DNA of 64,000 nt from Acidobacteria bacterium RIFCSPLOWO2_12_FULL_68_19 (GTDB taxonomy: Bacteria; Acidobacteriota; Vicinamibacteria; Vicinamibacterales; UBA2999): contig MELF01000005.1 in NCBI GenBank assembly GCA_001767525.1, positions 1 through 64,000 on the forward strand. Reading direction: 5' to 3'. A model generated the notes under the pieces. It was not told where the DNA came from. It saw only the letters and a program-made list of their open reading frames with translations, and made no database searches. The position numbers and the translations under genes were made by a program. Positions 44,824 through 53,961 of this stretch are shown here, piece by piece. The stretch's first letter is position 1. Every line of letters starts with the position of its first letter.

Positions 44824-45316
44824 CCTTCCGCGTCCAGTCGTAAGGAAGCGTGTCGTGCGGAGCGAGCCGGTATTCGTCCGGATCCGCGTACCGGTACGGC
44901 TCGGTGGGAACGTTGACGACGAGCGCCGTCTCGACGCCGATGCACTTCCAGCCGTGGTAGACGAGGTTCGGCACCTGCACGAGCGTGGGATTCTGTACGC
45001 CGAGGAAGAACTCGTTGACGGCGCCGCTCGTCGGCGAGTCGGGGCGCGTGTCGACGAGCACGAGCTTCACCATCCCCGCCACGCAGGCGAAGTTGTCGAT
45101 CTGCTCCCGATGGTAGTGCCACGCCTTCACGACGCCGGGGTACGTCGCCGACACGTACGCCTGGCCGAACTTCGTGAACAGCTCGTCGTCGTCCGCCCGC
45201 AGGATCTCGAGCAGCCACCCACGCTCGTCGGGCACGAGGCGGAGCGGCTTCGTTTTGACCCCGTGAATGCGCGGGTGCCTGGCGAGCGTGGCGGTGTACG
45301 CGGCAGGATCAGTCAT
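44816..45316 (-). CDS. dTDP-4-dehydrorhamnose 3,5-epimerase-like protein
   Basis: The 166-residue cupin-fold protein has GVKTKPLRLVPDERGWLLEILRADD, KAWHYHREQIDNFACVAG with the active-site His, and PNLVYHGWKCIG. It resembles RmlC, but LRGLHYQ of classical RmlC is replaced by KAWHYHR. It may therefore be a variant epimerase or a related nucleotide-sugar isomerase. It sits between rmlA and rmlB in the minus-strand operon. GAGAGG precedes the ATG. Confidence 0.85.
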   Translation of the reverse strand: MTDPAAYTATLARHPRIHGVKTKPLRLVPDERGWLLEILRADDDELFTKFGQAYVSATYPGVVKAWHYHREQIDNFACVAGMVKLVLVDTRPDSPTSGAVNEFFLGVQNPTLVQVPNLVYHGWKCIGVETALVVNVPTEPYRYADPDEYRLAPHDTLPYDWTRKDG

Positions 45317-45326
45317 GACCTCTCAG

Positions 45327-46394
45327 TCACCATCGAATGCCGACTTCGGAGTTGTCCCCCAGCATAAACCGGTATGCCACCGGCTTGACCGGCATGCGGT
45401 AGATGCGGACGTTCTTTCCGATCAGGCTGTCGGTCACCCGGTTCGCGAGATTCCGCACGGACGATCCTTCCAGGACGATGCTGTGCTCGATCTCCGAGTC
45501 CTGAATCTCCACGTCGTTCATGATCGACGTGAACGGGCCGACATAGGCGTGGACGATGCGGGCGCCGCGGCCGATGATCGCGGGCCCGCGAATGACCGAT
45601 CGTTCCACCACCGCGCCAGGCTCGACGACCACCTTGCCTTCGATCCGGCTCTCGACGTCGACCGTTCCCTCGATCCGCCGCTCGTAGGTGTCGAGAATCA
45701 GGCGGTTGGCTTCGAGCATGTCCTCGAGCTTCCCCGTGTCCTTCCACCACCCCTCGACGATATGCGGGCGGACGGTGAGGCCGCGATCGATCAGATCCTG
45801 AATGGCGTCGGTGATCTCGAGCTCGTTGCGGAAGCTCGGCCGGATCCGGTTGACCGACTCGAAGACCTCGGGTCCGAACATGTACACGCCGACCAGCGCG
45901 AGGTCGCCAATCGGCTCCTTGGGCTTCTCGACGAGGCGGATCACCTTGCCGTCGCTCAACTGCGCCACGCCGAACATCTGTGGGTCGGGCACGCGGGCCA
46001 GCAGGATCTGCGCGGCCGGCCGCTCCCGCTCGAATTCCTCCACGAAGTGCGTGATGCCCTTGTTGAGCAGGTTGTCGCCGAGGTACATCACGAACGGATC
46101 GCGGCCGAGGAACCCCTCGCTGATCTTCACGGCGTGGGCGAGTCCGAGCGGCGCCGCCTGCTCGATATACTGAATTCGGACGCCCCAGCGCGACCCGTCG
46201 CCCGCGGCGGCGCGGATCTCCGTCTGGGTGTCGCCCACGACGATCCCGATCTCGCGGATGCCGGCGGCGGCGATCGCCTCGATGCCGTAGAAGAGCACCG
46301 GCTTGTTGGCGACCGGCACCAGCTGTTTGGCGCTCGTGTAGGTGAGCGGCCGCAGGCGCGTCCCCTTCCCGCCGCTGAGAATGAGTCCCTTCAC
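45327..46394 (-). CDS. rfbA: Glucose-1-phosphate thymidylyltransferase (long type)
   Basis: This enzyme forms dTDP-glucose from glucose-1-phosphate. The N-terminal catalytic domain begins KGLILSGGKGTRLRPLTYTSAKQLVPVANKPVLFYG and has VMYLGDNLL. About 110 C-terminal residues form a left-handed beta-helix (RIEGKVVVEPGAVVERSVIRGPAIIGRGARI). That matches the long 355-residue group, which is distinct from the short E. coli RmlA. The start is a GTG one base after the lptD stop, so it is translationally linked to LPS export. Confidence 0.95.
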   Translation of the reverse strand: MKGLILSGGKGTRLRPLTYTSAKQLVPVANKPVLFYGIEAIAAAGIREIGIVVGDTQTEIRAAAGDGSRWGVRIQYIEQAAPLGLAHAVKISEGFLGRDPFVMYLGDNLLNKGITHFVEEFERERPAAQILLARVPDPQMFGVAQLSDGKVIRLVEKPKEPIGDLALVGVYMFGPEVFESVNRIRPSFRNELEITDAIQDLIDRGLTVRPHIVEGWWKDTGKLEDMLEANRLILDTYERRIEGTVDVESRIEGKVVVEPGAVVERSVIRGPAIIGRGARIVHAYVGPFTSIMNDVEIQDSEIEHSIVLEGSSVRNLANRVTDSLIGKNVRIYRMPVKPVAYRFMLGDNSEVGIRW

Positions 46395-46395
46395 G

Positions 46396-48705
46396 TCAGT
46401 AGCCCGGTCCCATCAGCCCGCCGAACGCCCCGAGGAAATTCGAGAACGTCCCCAGGCCCGCCAGCACGAACGACACATTGAACCGCCGATCGGAGGGAAT
46501 CGGAAATCCCGCCACCGACTGCGGAAACTTGAACTTCTGGAACTCCGCCATGATGCCGCAGCACTGCGCCAGATACGAGAAGCCGACGTTCTGGTTGAGC
46601 ACGCCCGCGCGGCCGATGTCCCAGGTCAGCCCGTACATCCCGCGGGCGCGTCCCTGCAGCAGGTTGAGCGAGTTCGACCAGGAGAGCGAGCTCTCCGGTC
46701 TGGCTCGCCGGTTCCGCCGCTGCCGGCTGTAGCTCACCGTCGTCGAGCTCCCGCGCACCTGCGCCGTGCCGCCGGTGGTGACGACGTGGAGCCCCTGGCC
46801 GTGGACGTCGTATTCGAGCCGGGTCGTCGAGTCGAGCGCCGGCGACGGGGTCACCTTGACGGTGACGGCGAGGTCCGACAGGTCCACCGATTTCGCCCGG
46901 AACCCGGTGCTGACGTACTGCGTGTCGTTCAGGCTCGACCGCGGCGTCACGTAGTACGTCTGCTGCACGCCCACGGTGAGGAACTGCACGGTCGACCCGG
47001 ACGAACCGTCCGAGGTCCTTGCGCGGTAGAGGAACCGGTTGTTGATCCCGTAGGTGAATCGCGTGGTGTCGCCGAGAATCACGTCGCTCGAGTCGACGAG
47101 GGTCAGCACATGCGCGGCGTTGTTGATGCCCGGCACGTACTCCAGCGCGAACGTCGGCTCGATCAGGTGCTTCATCCGCTCGCTGTACCGGCTCTCCGGC
47201 GTGTCCCAGATCTTCGCGAAGACCGGCCCGATCACGTCCGATCGCAGCGACAGGTACTGGCGGACCAGTGGTTCGCTGACGACCCGACCGCGCGCGTCCG
47301 CGCTGCGCGTGTAGTAGGTCGTGCGATATGACGCGCTCGTGTTGAATGTCAGGAACGTGAGGCGCGAGAGCGCCGCGCGCGCGGTGGGGAACACGTCCAG
47401 GCGCGCCAGGCTCTTGTCGCTCGTGACCCGGCCGTTGGTGATCTGCCGGAACGGCAGGTGGCTGAACTCGTTGTTGACCGAGGCGTACAGCGGCAGTCCG
47501 AAGACGCGCTGCGGCGCCAGCGCCGCCGTCACGCGCGGCGTGCTGCCGTACAGCTGGGACGTGGTTTCGCCCGTGAACGTCTCCGTCCGCTGGAACAGCG
47601 CGCTCGTCGTCAGCGCGGCCCAGGTCCCCATCAGGCCGGCTTCGATCGTCCGTGTCGCGTTCGAGGCCTGATAGAGGCTCTGCTGATAGAGCTGCTGGGT
47701 GACGATGCTCGTGGTGTAGTCGATCCGCTGGTGCAGCCGGATCGCCGTGCCGATCGACTGGTTCCCGGTGCCGTTCACCTGGTACGACGACTGCGCCGGC
47801 AGCCGCGCCACGCGGCCGCCAGACCGGAACTCCGCCTGCCGCTGGGCGATCCGGTAGAAGCGGAAGTTCCCGTACGCCCCCTGGCTGGCGACGTACCGGT
47901 ACTCGGCCCCCGCGCCCTGACCCACGTTGGTGAACCAGTCGTGGAAGAACGTCGCGTCCTGGCTGTTGCCGATCGCCCAGAAGAACGCGTTGCTCAACGT
48001 CTGGCCGCGCAGCGTCGACGAACCGTAGGTCGGCAGCAGGAATCCGGTGGCGCGGTCATCGCTCTTGATCGGGTAATAGAGCACCGGCAGGTACATCAGC
48101 GGCACGCCCTTGACCCGCAACAGCGTGTTGCGCGCGATCGCGTAGTTGTCGAGCACGATGAGCACGGACCCGCTCGTGACCTCCCATCGCGGCGTCGGCT
48201 GCACGCATGTGGTGAAGCCGCCGCGCGTGAGTCGGTACCTCCGGCCGTCGAGCTTCTCGATCATGTCGCCGTAGAAGTAGACGTCCGGATCCTGGTTGCC
48301 GAACTGGACCCGATCGACCTCGTTGCCGAGCGACAGGATTCCCGAGGCCTGATGAAAGGTACCCGTGCCCTCCGCCACGTTGAACTCGACGCGCTCGGCG
48401 GCGAGACGCCCCTCCGGATTCGAGAAGACGACGTTGCCGCTGGCGACCAGGCGCAGCTCGGGTTCGGTGAAGATGTCGATGACATCCGCAAAGAAACTCA
48501 TGGCCGGGCACTCGACCTGCACCTGGCCGGTCAAGCGCAGGTGGCTGGCCGCCACCTGCTCGAACTGCCACTGCGTCGTCCGGGTGCACGTTCCGAGGAA
48601 GGGGTCGTCGGCCCCCGGCGTCGTGCCGGCGGCTGGCGCCTGCGCGAGCGCACACACCGGCAGCAGGCACAGACAACAGGAGAGAAGAATCCGCGAAACA
48701 CCCAT
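46396..48705 (-). CDS. lptD: LPS assembly outer-membrane protein LptD
   Basis: LptD inserts lipopolysaccharide into the outer leaflet. The 769-residue protein has a signal peptide (SRILLSCCLCLLPVCALAQ). An LptA-like jelly-roll N-domain follows (LVASGNVVFSNPEGRLAAERVEFN ... TGTFHQASGILSLG). A long C-terminal barrel starts with VLDNYAIARNTLLRVKGVPLMYLPVLYYPIKSDDRATGFLLPTYG. Cysteines CTRT, VECP and TTCV in the N-domain and CCGI near the end could form the family disulfides. The start at 48705 gives the signal peptide; the 29 extra ORF residues overlap folC. It implies a true LPS outer membrane. Confidence 0.92.
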   Translation of the reverse strand: MGVSRILLSCCLCLLPVCALAQAPAAGTTPGADDPFLGTCTRTTQWQFEQVAASHLRLTGQVQVECPAMSFFADVIDIFTEPELRLVASGNVVFSNPEGRLAAERVEFNVAEGTGTFHQASGILSLGNEVDRVQFGNQDPDVYFYGDMIEKLDGRRYRLTRGGFTTCVQPTPRWEVTSGSVLIVLDNYAIARNTLLRVKGVPLMYLPVLYYPIKSDDRATGFLLPTYGSSTLRGQTLSNAFFWAIGNSQDATFFHDWFTNVGQGAGAEYRYVASQGAYGNFRFYRIAQRQAEFRSGGRVARLPAQSSYQVNGTGNQSIGTAIRLHQRIDYTTSIVTQQLYQQSLYQASNATRTIEAGLMGTWAALTTSALFQRTETFTGETTSQLYGSTPRVTAALAPQRVFGLPLYASVNNEFSHLPFRQITNGRVTSDKSLARLDVFPTARAALSRLTFLTFNTSASYRTTYYTRSADARGRVVSEPLVRQYLSLRSDVIGPVFAKIWDTPESRYSERMKHLIEPTFALEYVPGINNAAHVLTLVDSSDVILGDTTRFTYGINNRFLYRARTSDGSSGSTVQFLTVGVQQTYYVTPRSSLNDTQYVSTGFRAKSVDLSDLAVTVKVTPSPALDSTTRLEYDVHGQGLHVVTTGGTAQVRGSSTTVSYSRQRRNRRARPESSLSWSNSLNLLQGRARGMYGLTWDIGRAGVLNQNVGFSYLAQCCGIMAEFQKFKFPQSVAGFPIPSDRRFNVSFVLAGLGTFSNFLGAFGGLMGPGY

Positions 48706-48721
48706 GAGGATGAAGGGAAAA

Positions 48722-50014
48722 TCATCGCAGGATAGCACGACGCCGCAGGCGGTCGCGAACCGCGCCGACCAGGTACATCGAGCCCGTGACACACACCGTA
48801 CGTCCCGCCGTCATCGCTTCCTCGACCGCGGCGACCGGGTCCGGTTGCACACGCACCGGCACGTCCGCGCCCGCCGCCGCGATGCGCGCCGCCAACTCGC
48901 GCGCCGGGAGCGCCCGCGGCGTGTCTGCCGCGGTCGCGACGACGGACGACACCGCCGGCAGGAGCGCGCCAACGATGCCAGGGACGTCCTTGTCGCGCAT
49001 CACGCCGATGACGAGCGTCGGTCGCTCCGGGTGCCAGCGTTCGAGATAGCCGGCGAGCGCTGCGGCGCCGTCCACGTTGTGTGCGGCGTCGAGCAGGATG
49101 TGCGGCCCGCCCGGGAGGTCGATCAGCTCGAGCCGGCCGGGCCACTCCACGTGCGTCAGCCCGTGCTCGATGGCGTCGGGCGGCACGCGCACGCCGGCGT
49201 GGTGCACCGCCTCGAGCAGGCGGACGGCGACGAGCGCATTGTGGATCTGATGTTCGCCGCGCAGGGCGAGGGTGAGCGGCCCGTACCGGCCGTCGGGTGT
49301 CTCGATGCTGATCACGCCGCGCCCCGCGCGCAATTCGCCCTGGACGCGCGTCCCGCTGGCGGCCTCCACGAGGAGCGCCTCTCGATCGTGCGCCACAGCC
49401 GCGACGGCCGTGTGCGCCTCGCCGGCGAGGGCGCCGGTCACGACCGTCATGCCGGGCTTGATGATGCCGGCTTTCTCGAACGCAATGGCCTCGAGCGTGT
49501 CGCCGAGCAGATCCTGGTGGTCGAGCCCGACCGACGTGATCGCGCCGATCCGCGCCGGGACGACGTTGGTGGAATCGAAGCGGCCGCCGAGGCCGACTTC
49601 GACGATCGCTATGTCCACGTGGGCGCGGCGAAACAGCTCGAAGGCCACGGCGGTCGTCGCCTCGAAGAACGTCGGGTGAACCGGCAGGACGCCCGACGCC
49701 TTCAACCCGTCAGCGCAGTCGAGGACGTCGTTGACGGCGCGCTCGAGATCGGCGGCGCCGACCTGCTGGCCGCCGATCACGAAGCGCTCGGCGAGGTCGA
49801 CCAGGTGCGGCGAGATGAAGCGGGCCGCGCGTACGCCCGCCGCCACGAGGCCGGCATGCACCATCGCCGTCACCGACCCCTTGCCGTTGGTCCCGGCCAC
49901 GTGCACGGACGCGAAGGCCCGCTCGGGATGGCCGAGGGCGGCGCACAGGGCCGAGATGTTCTCGAGCCCGAGCTTGATGCCGAACGTCTCGAGGGCGTAG
50001 AGGCGATCGAACAA
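48722..50014 (-). CDS. folC: Folylpolyglutamate/dihydrofolate synthase
   Basis: This ATP-dependent ligase adds glutamate to folates. The 430-residue protein has SVHVAGTNGKGSVTAMV, ISPHLVDLAERF, IVEVGLGGRFDSTNVV, LDHQDLLGDTLEAIAFEKAGII and LLDAAHNVDGAAAL, a complete FolC set. The start is atypical: no ATG or GTG lies before FDRLYALE. A TTG at 50014 is used here, while a CTG at 50020 would overlap the accD stop (CTGA) in the coupled style seen elsewhere. accD-folC is a common pairing. Confidence 0.94.
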   Translation of the reverse strand: MFDRLYALETFGIKLGLENISALCAALGHPERAFASVHVAGTNGKGSVTAMVHAGLVAAGVRAARFISPHLVDLAERFVIGGQQVGAADLERAVNDVLDCADGLKASGVLPVHPTFFEATTAVAFELFRRAHVDIAIVEVGLGGRFDSTNVVPARIGAITSVGLDHQDLLGDTLEAIAFEKAGIIKPGMTVVTGALAGEAHTAVAAVAHDREALLVEAASGTRVQGELRAGRGVISIETPDGRYGPLTLALRGEHQIHNALVAVRLLEAVHHAGVRVPPDAIEHGLTHVEWPGRLELIDLPGGPHILLDAAHNVDGAAALAGYLERWHPERPTLVIGVMRDKDVPGIVGALLPAVSSVVATAADTPRALPARELAARIAAAGADVPVRVQPDPVAAVEEAMTAGRTVCVTGSMYLVGAVRDRLRRRAILR

Positions 50015-50016
50015 GG

Positions 50017-50928
50017 TCAGCGCGACGACTGGTCGGCGTCGGCCATCGCGGCCACGGCGACCTGTGGCTCGAGCGCGGGCGCCGCGACCATGAAGCGGAG
50101 CGCACGAGCCAGGGTGGCCTTCAGTTCGCGGCGATCGACCACGAGATCGATCATGCCGTGCTCGAGGAGGAATTCGCTGCGCTGGAAACCCTCGGGCAGC
50201 TTCTGCCGGATCGTCTGCTCGATGACCCGCGGCCCGGCGAATCCAATCAGCGCCTTCGGCTCGGCCACGTTCAGGTCGCCGAGCATGGCGAAGCTCGCCG
50301 TGACCCCGCCCGTCGTCGGGTCCGTCAGCACCGAAATGTAGGGCACGCGGGCGCGATCGAGGCGCGCCAGGGCGGCGCAGATCTTCGCCATCTGCATCAG
50401 CGAGAGCGCGCCTTCCATCATGCGCGCTCCGCCCGAGCAGGAGACGATGATGAGCGGCTGCCGCCGGTCGAGCGCCTGCTCGATGGCGCGCGTGATCTTC
50501 TCGCCGACGACCACGCCCATGCTGCCGCCTATGAATGCGTACTCCATGGCGGCCACGACGACATCGATCCCGTCCAGTTGCCCGCTCGCCACAACGACCG
50601 CGTCCTTCGCGCCGGTGGCTTGCTCCGCGGTCCGGAGGCGATCGCGGTACGCCTTCGTGTCGGTGAAGCCCAGCGGGTCGGTCGAGGAGAGGCCCGCGTG
50701 GTGCTCCGTCCAGCGGCCCCGGTCGAGCAACATCCGCAGCCGTTCGGCCGCGTTGAGCCGGAAGTGGTGGGCGCACTTCGGGCAGACAGCCAGGTTCTTC
50801 TCGAGGTCCTTGTTGTAGAGAATCTGCGCGCAGTCCGGACACTTGACCCACAGCCCCTCGGGGACGCGGCTCGGCTTTTCGGTCGTGGAGGAGGTTCTGG
50901 GCGTCCGGGCCTTCTTGAACCAGGCCAT
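50017..50928 (-). CDS. accD: Acetyl-CoA carboxylase carboxyltransferase subunit beta
   Basis: AccD transfers carboxyl from biotin to acetyl-CoA in fatty-acid synthesis. The 303-residue protein has the four-Cys zinc ribbon (WVKCPDCAQILYNKDLEKNLAVCPKCAHHFRL). The crotonase-fold core follows, including GGSMGVVVGEKITRA, SGGARMMEGALSLMQMAK and PTTGGVTASFAMLGD. TAATCT lies exactly six bases before the ATG, within the 12 bases after the kinase stop. The sequence between is TCCTCCC, not a ribosome-binding site, so accD may have its own leaderless promoter. Confidence 0.97.
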   Translation of the reverse strand: MAWFKKARTPRTSSTTEKPSRVPEGLWVKCPDCAQILYNKDLEKNLAVCPKCAHHFRLNAAERLRMLLDRGRWTEHHAGLSSTDPLGFTDTKAYRDRLRTAEQATGAKDAVVVASGQLDGIDVVVAAMEYAFIGGSMGVVVGEKITRAIEQALDRRQPLIIVSCSGGARMMEGALSLMQMAKICAALARLDRARVPYISVLTDPTTGGVTASFAMLGDLNVAEPKALIGFAGPRVIEQTIRQKLPEGFQRSEFLLEHGMIDLVVDRRELKATLARALRFMVAAPALEPQVAVAAMADADQSSR

Positions 50929-50934
50929 GGGAGG

Positions 50935-50940
50935 AGATTA
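50935..50940 (-). promoter_or_regulatory. -10 box of a leaderless-type start (accD)
   Basis: TAATCT ends exactly six bases before the accD ATG and lies directly against the stop of the upstream kinase gene. If real it is an internal promoter of the minus-strand gene run. Confidence 0.4.
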
Positions 50941-51579
50941 CTACACCCTCGGCACGTAATAGCGCGTGCCCCGGGACATCGTGCGGACCTGGCGCAGCAG
51001 ATCCTCGAGCGCACCGTCGCTCTCGGCGAGATCGACCTGTGAGGTTTCGACCACGAGGAGCGGCGTCGCCGAGTAGTGGAAGAAGAAGTGCTGGTAGGCC
51101 TCGTTGAGCTCGCGCATGTACGCCGCCTCCGGTACCGGCATCTCGGACGCGTCCGCCTTCGTGCGGCTGTGCAGGCGGCGCAGCAGTACGTCGGTGGGCG
51201 CCTGCAGGTAGATCACGAGATCCGGCGACGGCACGTCCCGCGCCAGCAGGTCGTACAAGCGCTGGTAGATGAAGAGCTCGTTGTCGTCGAGGTTGAGATA
51301 CGCGAAGATCTTGTCGCGGTCGAACAGATAGTCGGCGATCGTCGTCTGCGCGAAGAGGTCGCCCTGGCGGATCGCGAGCTGCTGGCGGTGCCGGTTCAGC
51401 AGATAGAAGAGCTGCGCCTGCAGCGCCGCGCCGGGCCGTCCGGCGTAGAAGTCGGCGAGGAACGGATTCTCGCGCTCCTCGAGCACGACCGCCGCGTCGA
51501 GCCGCACGGCGAGCCGTTCGGCAAGCGCACTCTTGCCGACACCAATCGGTCCTTCGAGTGCGATGTACCGGAACGACAT
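50941..51579 (-). CDS. Deoxynucleoside kinase (dGK/dAK type)
   Basis: This kinase phosphorylates deoxynucleosides for salvage. The 212-residue protein has a P-loop YIALEGPIGVGKSALAERLA, LEERENPFLADFYAGRPGAALQAQLFYLLNRH, an IYQRLYDLL helix, and an arginine-rich lid with LLRRLHSRTKADASEM. These match the dNK family; base preference cannot be read. The start at 51579 fits the family. The longer ORF upstream has unusual composition from a repeat spacer and antisense sequence. It begins the minus-strand run that includes accD and folC. Confidence 0.88.
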   Translation of the reverse strand: MSFRYIALEGPIGVGKSALAERLAVRLDAAVVLEERENPFLADFYAGRPGAALQAQLFYLLNRHRQQLAIRQGDLFAQTTIADYLFDRDKIFAYLNLDDNELFIYQRLYDLLARDVPSPDLVIYLQAPTDVLLRRLHSRTKADASEMPVPEAAYMRELNEAYQHFFFHYSATPLLVVETSQVDLAESDGALEDLLRQVRTMSRGTRYYVPRV

Positions 51580-51644
51580 CGTGTTCAGCAGGAGCCCGCG
51601 CGCCTGCATGCTATCATCCGCCGGGACGACCGCGCGAACAATGC

Positions 51645-51700
51645 TCAGTGCTCGACGCCCGACGCTCGACGCTCGACGAACACGGAACGGACATCGGGCA
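51645..51700. repeat. Low-complexity intergenic repeat (GCTCGACG words)
   Basis: Words GTGCTCGACGCCCGACGCTC and GACGCTCGACGAACACGG are followed by GTATCGGGTATTGCG-type words. The repeat blurs the start of the downstream lipoprotein gene, as it is open in the same frame. Confidence 0.65.
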
Positions 51701-53833
51701 GTGGGTATCGGGTATTGCGCGGTGAGCATCGCCCTCCTGAGCGCGGCGTGCGCGACGATGCCGCCTCCGGCGCGGCCGGAACCGCCGGTCGTCACCTGGG
51801 AAGACAAGCTCGGGTGGATGATGCGCCTCGAGGATCAGCGGATCCTGCGCGATCCCAATCCGCCAGCCCCCGTCATGCTCGCGCCCGCCACACGCACGCA
51901 GCCGGCCGTTGTCGCGCCGCCGCCGCCCTCGGACCTCCTTCGGCTGCTCGGCGACGGCGAGGCGCGCGTGCGGCGCCGTGCCGCCCTTGCGCTCGGCCGG
52001 GTGGAACTCCGCGAGGCGGTCGATCCTCTCGTCACGCTGCTCACCGACGCCGAAACGGACGTCCGGCAGATGGCGGCGTTCGCGCTCGGACTCATCGGCG
52101 ACCGGTCGGCGCGTTCCGCGTTGGCGGGAGCGCTCGCCGATCCCGACCCGCTCGTGCAGGGACGCGCGGCCGAGGCGCTCGGGATGATCGGCGACGGCGC
52201 GGATGCCGCGGCGGTGAGCGGCATGGTTCGCACGCACGTTGCCGCGGGCGCACTGACCGGGATCGCACCAGACGATGTGTCGTACCCGCTGGTGCCGGCG
52301 GCCGAGGCAGTGCGCCTCGGCCTGTACGCGCTCGTGCGCCTCGGCTCGTACGAGGCGCTCGCCGCCGCCACGCTCGACGGCCGTGGACGGCCCGTGTCGA
52401 CGTGGTGGCCCGTCGCCTACGCGCTGCAGCGGATCGGCGACGCCCGTGCCGCGCCCGCGTTGGCCGCCCTGCTGCCGACGCCTGGTCGCTACACGGCGGC
52501 CTTTGCCGCGCGCGGCCTCGGCGTGACCCGGGCCGCAGCGGCTGCAGCGCCGCTCCGCCAGATTGTGGAGCAGCGGACGGCCCCGTTCGCCGTGGTCATC
52601 CAGGCCATTCGCGCGCTGGCCTCGATCGGGAGCGCGGACGCTGTCCCGGTGCTCACGCCCATCGTGGCCGACGGAGAAGCGGATCCGAGGCTGCGCGTCG
52701 AGGCGATGGCCGCACTCGCCGCGGTGGCGACCGCTGACAGCCTCGATCTCCTGCTGGATCTGCTGACCGATGGGACGCCGGCCATTCGGGCCGCGGCGCT
52801 GCGGGCGCTGGCCCGCGTCGATCCGGACGGGTTTCTGGTGACGCTCTCCGGGCTGGACCCGGATCGCGACTGGACGGTGCGCGCCGCGCAGGCGACGGCC
52901 CTCGGCTCGCTCGCCGGGGGACGCGGTCTCCCCGGATTGCGGGTGCTCCTGCGGGACCGCGACCCGAAGGTGATTCCGGCAGTCGTTGCGGCCCTCGTGG
53001 CGTCGAAGGCGCCGGAGGCCGAGGCAATCCTGACCCAGCAGCTCACAGCGAACGATTTTGCCGTCAAGGCGGCCGCCGCGGGCGGCCTTGCCGAACTCGG
53101 GGCCGCTGCCGCCGCTCCGGCGCTCGTCGAGGCCTACCGTGCCGCCTCCGGCGACGGTACATATACGGCGCGCGCCGCGATTCTGGCCGCGCTCCATCGG
53201 ATCGACCCCGCCGCCGCGCAGCCGATTGTCCGGGAGGCGCTCGGCGACCGCGACTGGGCGCTGCGGGTGCGTGCGGCGGCGCTGCTCCGCGAGCGCAGCC
53301 CGGAGACCGCCGTGGACGCCTCCATTCGGCCGGCGCCGGCCGGGCGCCCCATCGCGGATGAGGAATGGAGGTGGCTGATCGCCCCGCCATTCTCGCCGCA
53401 TGCCTACGTCGAAACGGACCGCGGCACCGTGCAGATCGAGCTCGCGGTTCTGGACGCGCCGCTCACCGTCGCCAACTTCATGGCGCTGGCGCGGAAGGGA
53501 TTCTTCGACGGCATCGCCATGCACCGCGTGGTGCCCGACTTCGTCGTGCAGGGCGGCGATCCGCGCGGCGACGGCGAGGGCAGCCCCGGCTACACGCTCC
53601 GTGATGAGATCAACATGCGTCCCTATCTGCGGGGGACCGTCGGGATGGCGCTCGACTGGGAGGATACCGGCGGGAGCCAGTTCTTCATCACGCACTCACC
53701 GCAGCCGCACCTCGACGGCCGGTACACTGTCTTCGGCCACGTGCTCGATGGCATGGAGGTCGTCGATGCGCTGCGCCCGGGCGACGTGATTCGCCGGGTG
53801 CGGATCTGGGACGGGATCAACGAATCTCGATAA
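51701..53833 (+). CDS. HEAT-repeat lipoprotein fused to a cyclophilin domain
   Basis: A lipobox (ALLSAACATM) follows a short hydrophobic segment, so the mature protein should be lipid-anchored. About 450 residues of HEAT-like helix pairs follow, for example LLGDGEARVRRRAALALGRVELREAVDPLVTLL. The C-terminal 160 residues are a cyclophilin peptidyl-prolyl isomerase: VETDRGTVQIELAVLDAPLTVANF, GIAMHRVVPDFVVQGGDP, GSQFFITHSPQPHLDGRYTVFGHV. This may be a periplasmic folding factor with a protein-docking scaffold. The start is uncertain: GTG 51701 is used, while GTG 51722 and ATG 51641 are alternatives, the latter inside the repeat. Confidence 0.85.
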   Translation: MGIGYCAVSIALLSAACATMPPPARPEPPVVTWEDKLGWMMRLEDQRILRDPNPPAPVMLAPATRTQPAVVAPPPPSDLLRLLGDGEARVRRRAALALGRVELREAVDPLVTLLTDAETDVRQMAAFALGLIGDRSARSALAGALADPDPLVQGRAAEALGMIGDGADAAAVSGMVRTHVAAGALTGIAPDDVSYPLVPAAEAVRLGLYALVRLGSYEALAAATLDGRGRPVSTWWPVAYALQRIGDARAAPALAALLPTPGRYTAAFAARGLGVTRAAAAAAPLRQIVEQRTAPFAVVIQAIRALASIGSADAVPVLTPIVADGEADPRLRVEAMAALAAVATADSLDLLLDLLTDGTPAIRAAALRALARVDPDGFLVTLSGLDPDRDWTVRAAQATALGSLAGGRGLPGLRVLLRDRDPKVIPAVVAALVASKAPEAEAILTQQLTANDFAVKAAAAGGLAELGAAAAAPALVEAYRAASGDGTYTARAAILAALHRIDPAAAQPIVREALGDRDWALRVRAAALLRERSPETAVDASIRPAPAGRPIADEEWRWLIAPPFSPHAYVETDRGTVQIELAVLDAPLTVANFMALARKGFFDGIAMHRVVPDFVVQGGDPRGDGEGSPGYTLRDEINMRPYLRGTVGMALDWEDTGGSQFFITHSPQPHLDGRYTVFGHVLDGMEVVDALRPGDVIRRVRIWDGINESR

Positions 53834-53897
53834 GTCCCAACTCCCCAAGTCCCACCTCCCAAATCTTGGGCGTTGGCAGTTGGGGGTTGGACGTTGA
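53834..53897. repeat. Low-complexity intergenic quasi-palindrome (CCCAA/TTGGG words)
   Basis: The left arm CCCAACTCCCCAAGTCCC and the right arm GGGCGTTGGCAGTTGGGGG pair around CAAATCTT. It directly follows the lipoprotein stop and precedes a terminator that serves the opposite strand. Confidence 0.75.
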
Positions 53898-53906
53898 AGG
53901 GGATGT

Positions 53907-53940
53907 ACAAAAAAGAGGGGGCGCGCACCGGCACGCCCCC
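53907..53940 (-). terminator. Intrinsic terminator after the first lysine-rich peptide gene
   Basis: Read on the minus strand, GGGGGCG pairs with CGCCCCC around a short loop and is followed by a CTCTTTTTTGT run. It lies 22 bases past the peptide stop codon. Confidence 0.85.
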
Positions 53941-53961
53941 ATCCATGGCGAATGGCGGTCG

